A DNA stretch of 64,000 nucleotides from NCBI RefSeq assembly GCF_011064825.1, contig NZ_CP048751.1:2232001-2296000 (forward strand), in the 5' to 3' direction. Source of the stretch: Brevundimonas mediterranea (GTDB lineage: Bacteria; Pseudomonadota; Alphaproteobacteria; Caulobacterales; Caulobacteraceae). Shown here one piece after another: positions 61,515-64,000 of this stretch (positions are counted from its first letter, which is position 1; every line of letters begins with the position of its first letter). The notes beneath the pieces were generated by a model. It was not told where the DNA came from. It searched no databases and worked only from the letters and a program-made list of their open reading frames with translations. A program made the translations under genes and the position numbers.

Positions 61515-62274
61515 GGACGTCGTCCGCGACCACGCGGACGATCAGGGCCGAGGACGGCCGGCCGGCCACGCCGGCGCGCGGCATGATCACGATGCGCAGG
61601 ACGCCGCGTGAGAAGGTCGCCTGGGGGCCCCGGCCCTGATCGACGATCTCGATGCGGCGGATCTTGTCCGCCTCGCGGCGCAGGGCCGGTGATCGGGCCA
61701 TGCGGGCGATGGCGTCCACGGCGGTCGACAGGGCGTCGGCGGCCACGGCTTCCGAGCCGGGCTGAATGTCCACGTCCACGACCACCAGTCGGCCCAGGGC
61801 GCGGCTGGCCCGGTCGCTCTGGCGGATGATGTAGTTCCACAGCTGGACGGCCGTCAGGGCCGGGGCCAGCAGGGGCGCGGCCTCGCCCGACGGCGAGACG
61901 GGCGAGCCCTGGGGCGCCGTGGTGGTGTACAGGGTCATGCCGCCGTCGGCCGTGACGCGCAGCACCTGGTCGCCGTTGTCGTTGCGATAGACGATGTCGC
62001 CGCGCGGGGCGGGGGCGGGACGCAGCACCCAGATCTCGGTCGAACGGTCGAACCGCAGCAGGGGGCGCGACCCGGTCACGTCCAGCACGAACCCCTGTCC
62101 CGTGCCGGCCACATAGCGGGCCGAGGGCGGCAGGTTGCGGCGCGACTGGGCGTGGCAGTCTGAGGGCAGGACCGCAGGCGCAGCCACGGACAGACCCACG
62201 GTCACGACGGCCGCCAGGGCCATCGCGGTCACGCGAGGCGACTTTTTCGCCCAGTCCGTTTCCGTCAACTTCAT
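61504..62274 (-). CDS. Exported hypothetical protein, possible DUF4908
   Basis: A 256-residue secreted protein with signal peptide (AMALAAVVTVGLSVAAPAVL). The N-terminal mature part is beta-rich (GQGFVLDVTGSRPLLRFDRS, DQVLRVTADGGMTLYTTTAP), the C-terminal part helical (AADALSTAVDAIARMARSP). This resembles the Caulobacterales DUF4908 family, from memory of the family's general layout, not a check. Start is ATG at 62274. Function unknown. Confidence 0.6.
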   Translation of the reverse strand: MKLTETDWAKKSPRVTAMALAAVVTVGLSVAAPAVLPSDCHAQSRRNLPPSARYVAGTGQGFVLDVTGSRPLLRFDRSTEIWVLRPAPAPRGDIVYRNDNGDQVLRVTADGGMTLYTTTAPQGSPVSPSGEAAPLLAPALTAVQLWNYIIRQSDRASRALGRLVVVDVDIQPGSEAVAADALSTAVDAIARMARSPALRREADKIRRIEIVDQGRGPQATFSRGVLRIVIMPRAGVAGRPSSALIVRVVADDVLSR

Positions 62275-62322
62275 GAGACTGTGGATGAAACCGTCACGCG
62301 GCGGATTTTGGGCGAAGCCGCT

Positions 62323-63048
62323 TCACCCGACCAGGTACTGACCGCCGTTCAGAGACAGGGTGCAGCCTGTGACATATCCAGCACGCTCGCCCACCAGCCA
62401 GGACACCATGTCGGCGATCTCCTCGCCCTTGCCCAGGCGGCCCACGGGGATCTGGGCCACGATGGATTCCAGCACCTTGGGGTCCATGGCGCCGACCATC
62501 TCGGTGTCGATATAGCCGGGGGCGATGCAGTTGACGGTCACGCCCTTGCGGGCGTTCTCCAGGGCCAGGGCCTTGGTGAAGCCGATCATCCCGGCCTTGG
62601 CGGCGGAATAGTTGGTCTGGCCCACCTGGCCCTTCTGGCCGTTGATCGAGGAGATGTTGACGATCCGGCCGTGGCCGCGGTCGCGCATGCCGTTGATGAC
62701 CTGGCGGGTGGTGTTGAAGACGCTGTCCATGTTCACCCGGATCACGTCGGACCACTGGTCATGGCTCATCTTGTGGAAGAAGCCGTCGCGGGTGATGCCG
62801 GCGTTGTTGACCAGGATGTCGACCGGACCCAGCTCGGCTTCGACCTCCTGCACCGCGCGCGCGCAGTCTTCGAAGCTGCCGACATTGCCCTTCACTACGA
62901 AACAGCCGGTGGCCCTGGCCGTGGCCTGGGCGGCTTCGTCATTGCCGGAATAGCCGGCGGCGACGCGAACGCCGTCCTCGCTGAGGCGCTGGACGATCGC
63001 CCTGCCGATGCCTCGGGTGCCGCCGGTCACGAATGCCACACGCGCCAT
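62323..63048 (-). CDS. phaB: Acetoacetyl-CoA reductase
   Basis: A 241-residue short-chain dehydrogenase that reduces acetoacetyl-CoA to (R)-3-hydroxybutyryl-CoA with NADPH for polyhydroxybutyrate. Cofactor motif FVTGGTRGIGRA; NNAGITRDGFFHKM; the Ser in ISSINGQKGQVGQTNYSAAK with Tyr and Lys; and CIAPGYIDTEM are PhaB hallmarks (GITRDxxFHKM). FabG differs here. No other pha gene is in the window. ATG at 63048. Confidence 0.93.
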   Translation of the reverse strand: MARVAFVTGGTRGIGRAIVQRLSEDGVRVAAGYSGNDEAAQATARATGCFVVKGNVGSFEDCARAVQEVEAELGPVDILVNNAGITRDGFFHKMSHDQWSDVIRVNMDSVFNTTRQVINGMRDRGHGRIVNISSINGQKGQVGQTNYSAAKAGMIGFTKALALENARKGVTVNCIAPGYIDTEMVGAMDPKVLESIVAQIPVGRLGKGEEIADMVSWLVGERAGYVTGCTLSLNGGQYLVG

Positions 63049-63166
63049 GATCGTTTCCTTGTCCCTTTGGTCCGTCTGCTGCGGACCGTGGTTAAAGGTG
63101 TAGCGACGCCTCGGCCGCAGGCAAGCCCGATTTCCGCGGGGGAAACCGGGCTTGATGTCGCACGGA

Positions 63167-64000
63167 TCAGGCCGCCAGCTTTTCCATGTCGATGACGAAG
63201 CGGTAGCGGACGTCGGACTTCAGCATCCGCTCATAGGCTTCGTTGATCTGGTCGGGGGCGATGGTCTCGATGTCGCAGGCGATGCCGTGTTCGGCGCAGA
63301 AGTTCAGCATCTCCTGGGTTTCGGCGATGCCGCCGATCAGGGAGCCGGCGATGCGGCGACGACGCCACAGCAGGGGCACGGCGAACACCGGCAGGCCCTC
63401 GGTGGTCAGGCCCAGCATGACCATGGTCCCGTCACGCGCCAGCAGCTGGACCTGGCTGGAGATCTCGTGCGTGGCCGAGACGGTGTTGATGATCAGGTCG
63501 AAGCTCTCGGCCGCGGCCTTCATCGCCGCCTTGTCCGAGTTGATCAGGAAATGCTTGGCGCCCATCCGCTCGGCGTCGGCCTTCTTGCGGTCCGAGGTGG
63601 ACAGGACCGTGACCTCGGCGCCCATGGCCGCCGCCAGCTTGACCGCCATATGGCCCAGACCGCCCAGGCCGATGACCGCGACCTTGGATCCCGGTCCGAC
63701 GCCCCAGGTCTTCAGCGGCGAATAGGTGGTGACGCCGGCGCACAGCAGGGGGGCGGCGACGTCCAGCGGCAGGCTGTCGGGGATGGACAGGACGAAATGC
63801 TGATCGACGGTGATGTGGTCGGAATAGCCGCCCTGGGTGATGGTCTCGGCCGTGCCGCCCTTCCTGTCCTTGCCGCCGTAGGTGCCGGTGAACCCGGGCA
63901 CGCAATACTGCTCCAGCCCTTCCTGGCACGACGAACATTCGCGGCAGCTGTCGACCATACAGCCGACGCCGACGCGGTCGCCTTCCTTGAAGCGGGTGAC
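63167..64000 (-). CDS. NAD(P)-dependent zinc alcohol dehydrogenase (partial)
   Basis: The gene continues off the right edge; 277 residues are present and the N-terminal catalytic part is missing. Visible at once is [17 protein letters not shown], the structural zinc cysteines, then [20 protein letters not shown] and the cofactor loop [20 protein letters not shown]. This is the cinnamyl-alcohol-dehydrogenase/YahK group of broad NADPH-dependent aldehyde reductases. AATQ-type ends ([17 protein letters not shown]) also fit. It follows phaB on the same strand. Confidence 0.9.
   Translation of the reverse strand, partial: VTRFKEGDRVGVGCMVDSCRECSSCQEGLEQYCVPGFTGTYGGKDRKGGTAETITQGGYSDHITVDQHFVLSIPDSLPLDVAAPLLCAGVTTYSPLKTWGVGPGSKVAVIGLGGLGHMAVKLAAAMGAEVTVLSTSDRKKADAERMGAKHFLINSDKAAMKAAAESFDLIINTVSATHEISSQVQLLARDGTMVMLGLTTEGLPVFAVPLLWRRRRIAGSLIGGIAETQEMLNFCAEHGIACDIETIAPDQINEAYERMLKSDVRYRFVIDMEKLAA

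Overview
The window is 64 kb of high-GC chromosomal DNA from an alphaproteobacterium, most likely a member of the Caulobacteraceae and plausibly Brevundimonas. This rests on the strong G/C third-position bias, the order of the cytochrome oxidase genes, a PdeA-type c-di-GMP phosphodiesterase with a GEDEF site, a probable DUF4908 protein and Caulobacterales-style small lipoproteins. No strain can be named from the sequence. I see no rRNA, tRNA, CRISPR array, integrase, transposase or prophage. It reads as ordinary chromosome with dense, often overlapping genes and several intergenic palindromic repeats.

Layout. 1-9.4 kb: a partial VWA protein, a PEP-mutase/isocitrate-lyase-type enzyme, a Kef-type antiporter, a tandem-DUF4168 protein, an S1/P1 nuclease, a TPR-sulfotransferase gene broken by a one-base frameshift, a TrmJ-type methyltransferase, a TonB-like proline/glycine-rich protein and an OmpA-type lipoprotein. 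9.4-15 kb: a CobB-type sirtuin, then a LysR regulator divergent from a glutathione-dependent formaldehyde detoxification operon (frmA, VOC protein, S-formylglutathione hydrolase). 15-24.7 kb: sodB, MBL hydrolase, rpsD, two paralogous lipoproteins, an Old Yellow Enzyme, an iron-sulfur trafficking pair (BolA and monothiol glutaredoxin) flanking a degenerate aldo/keto reductase, then radC and map. 25-36.5 kb: FadL porin, RhlE-type helicase, phosphoglucomutase, zinc metallopeptidase, methyltransferase, desaturase, a membrane-protein/XRE regulator pair and ubiA.

36.5-37.2 kb is a non-coding stretch holding a candidate 6S RNA with its own TATAAT box and a 44-bp perfect inverted repeat. 37.2-39 kb is an autoregulated-looking PadR-DUF1700-GIN-domain operon with a 25-bp palindrome upstream. 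39.3-46.6 kb is the aa3-type cytochrome c oxidase cluster (ctaC, ctaD, ctaB, a CoxF-like small protein, ctaG, ctaE, DUF983, SURF1), interrupted by a NUDIX gene and a repeat pair. 46.6-55 kb holds an M16 peptidase, flavin reductase, cold-shock protein, a GNAT enzyme, pdeA, a PP2C-kinase fusion, CheW and YqgE. 55-64 kb holds a peroxiredoxin, an orphan Vsr endonuclease, a hybrid histidine kinase, pyrD, SixA, gloB, phaB and a partial alcohol dehydrogenase.

Themes are respiration (oxidase structural and assembly genes, ubiA, pyrD), detoxification (frm genes, gloB, sodB, peroxiredoxin) and signalling (PdeA, kinase/phosphatase, hybrid kinase, CheW). I found no clearly undescribed multi-gene system. 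The most interesting items are the 6S-like RNA, the repeat-borne hairpin that carries the SURF1 ribosome-binding site, the SNGCT lipoprotein pair, the apparently dead aldo/keto reductase between bolA and grxD, and the PadR palindrome.
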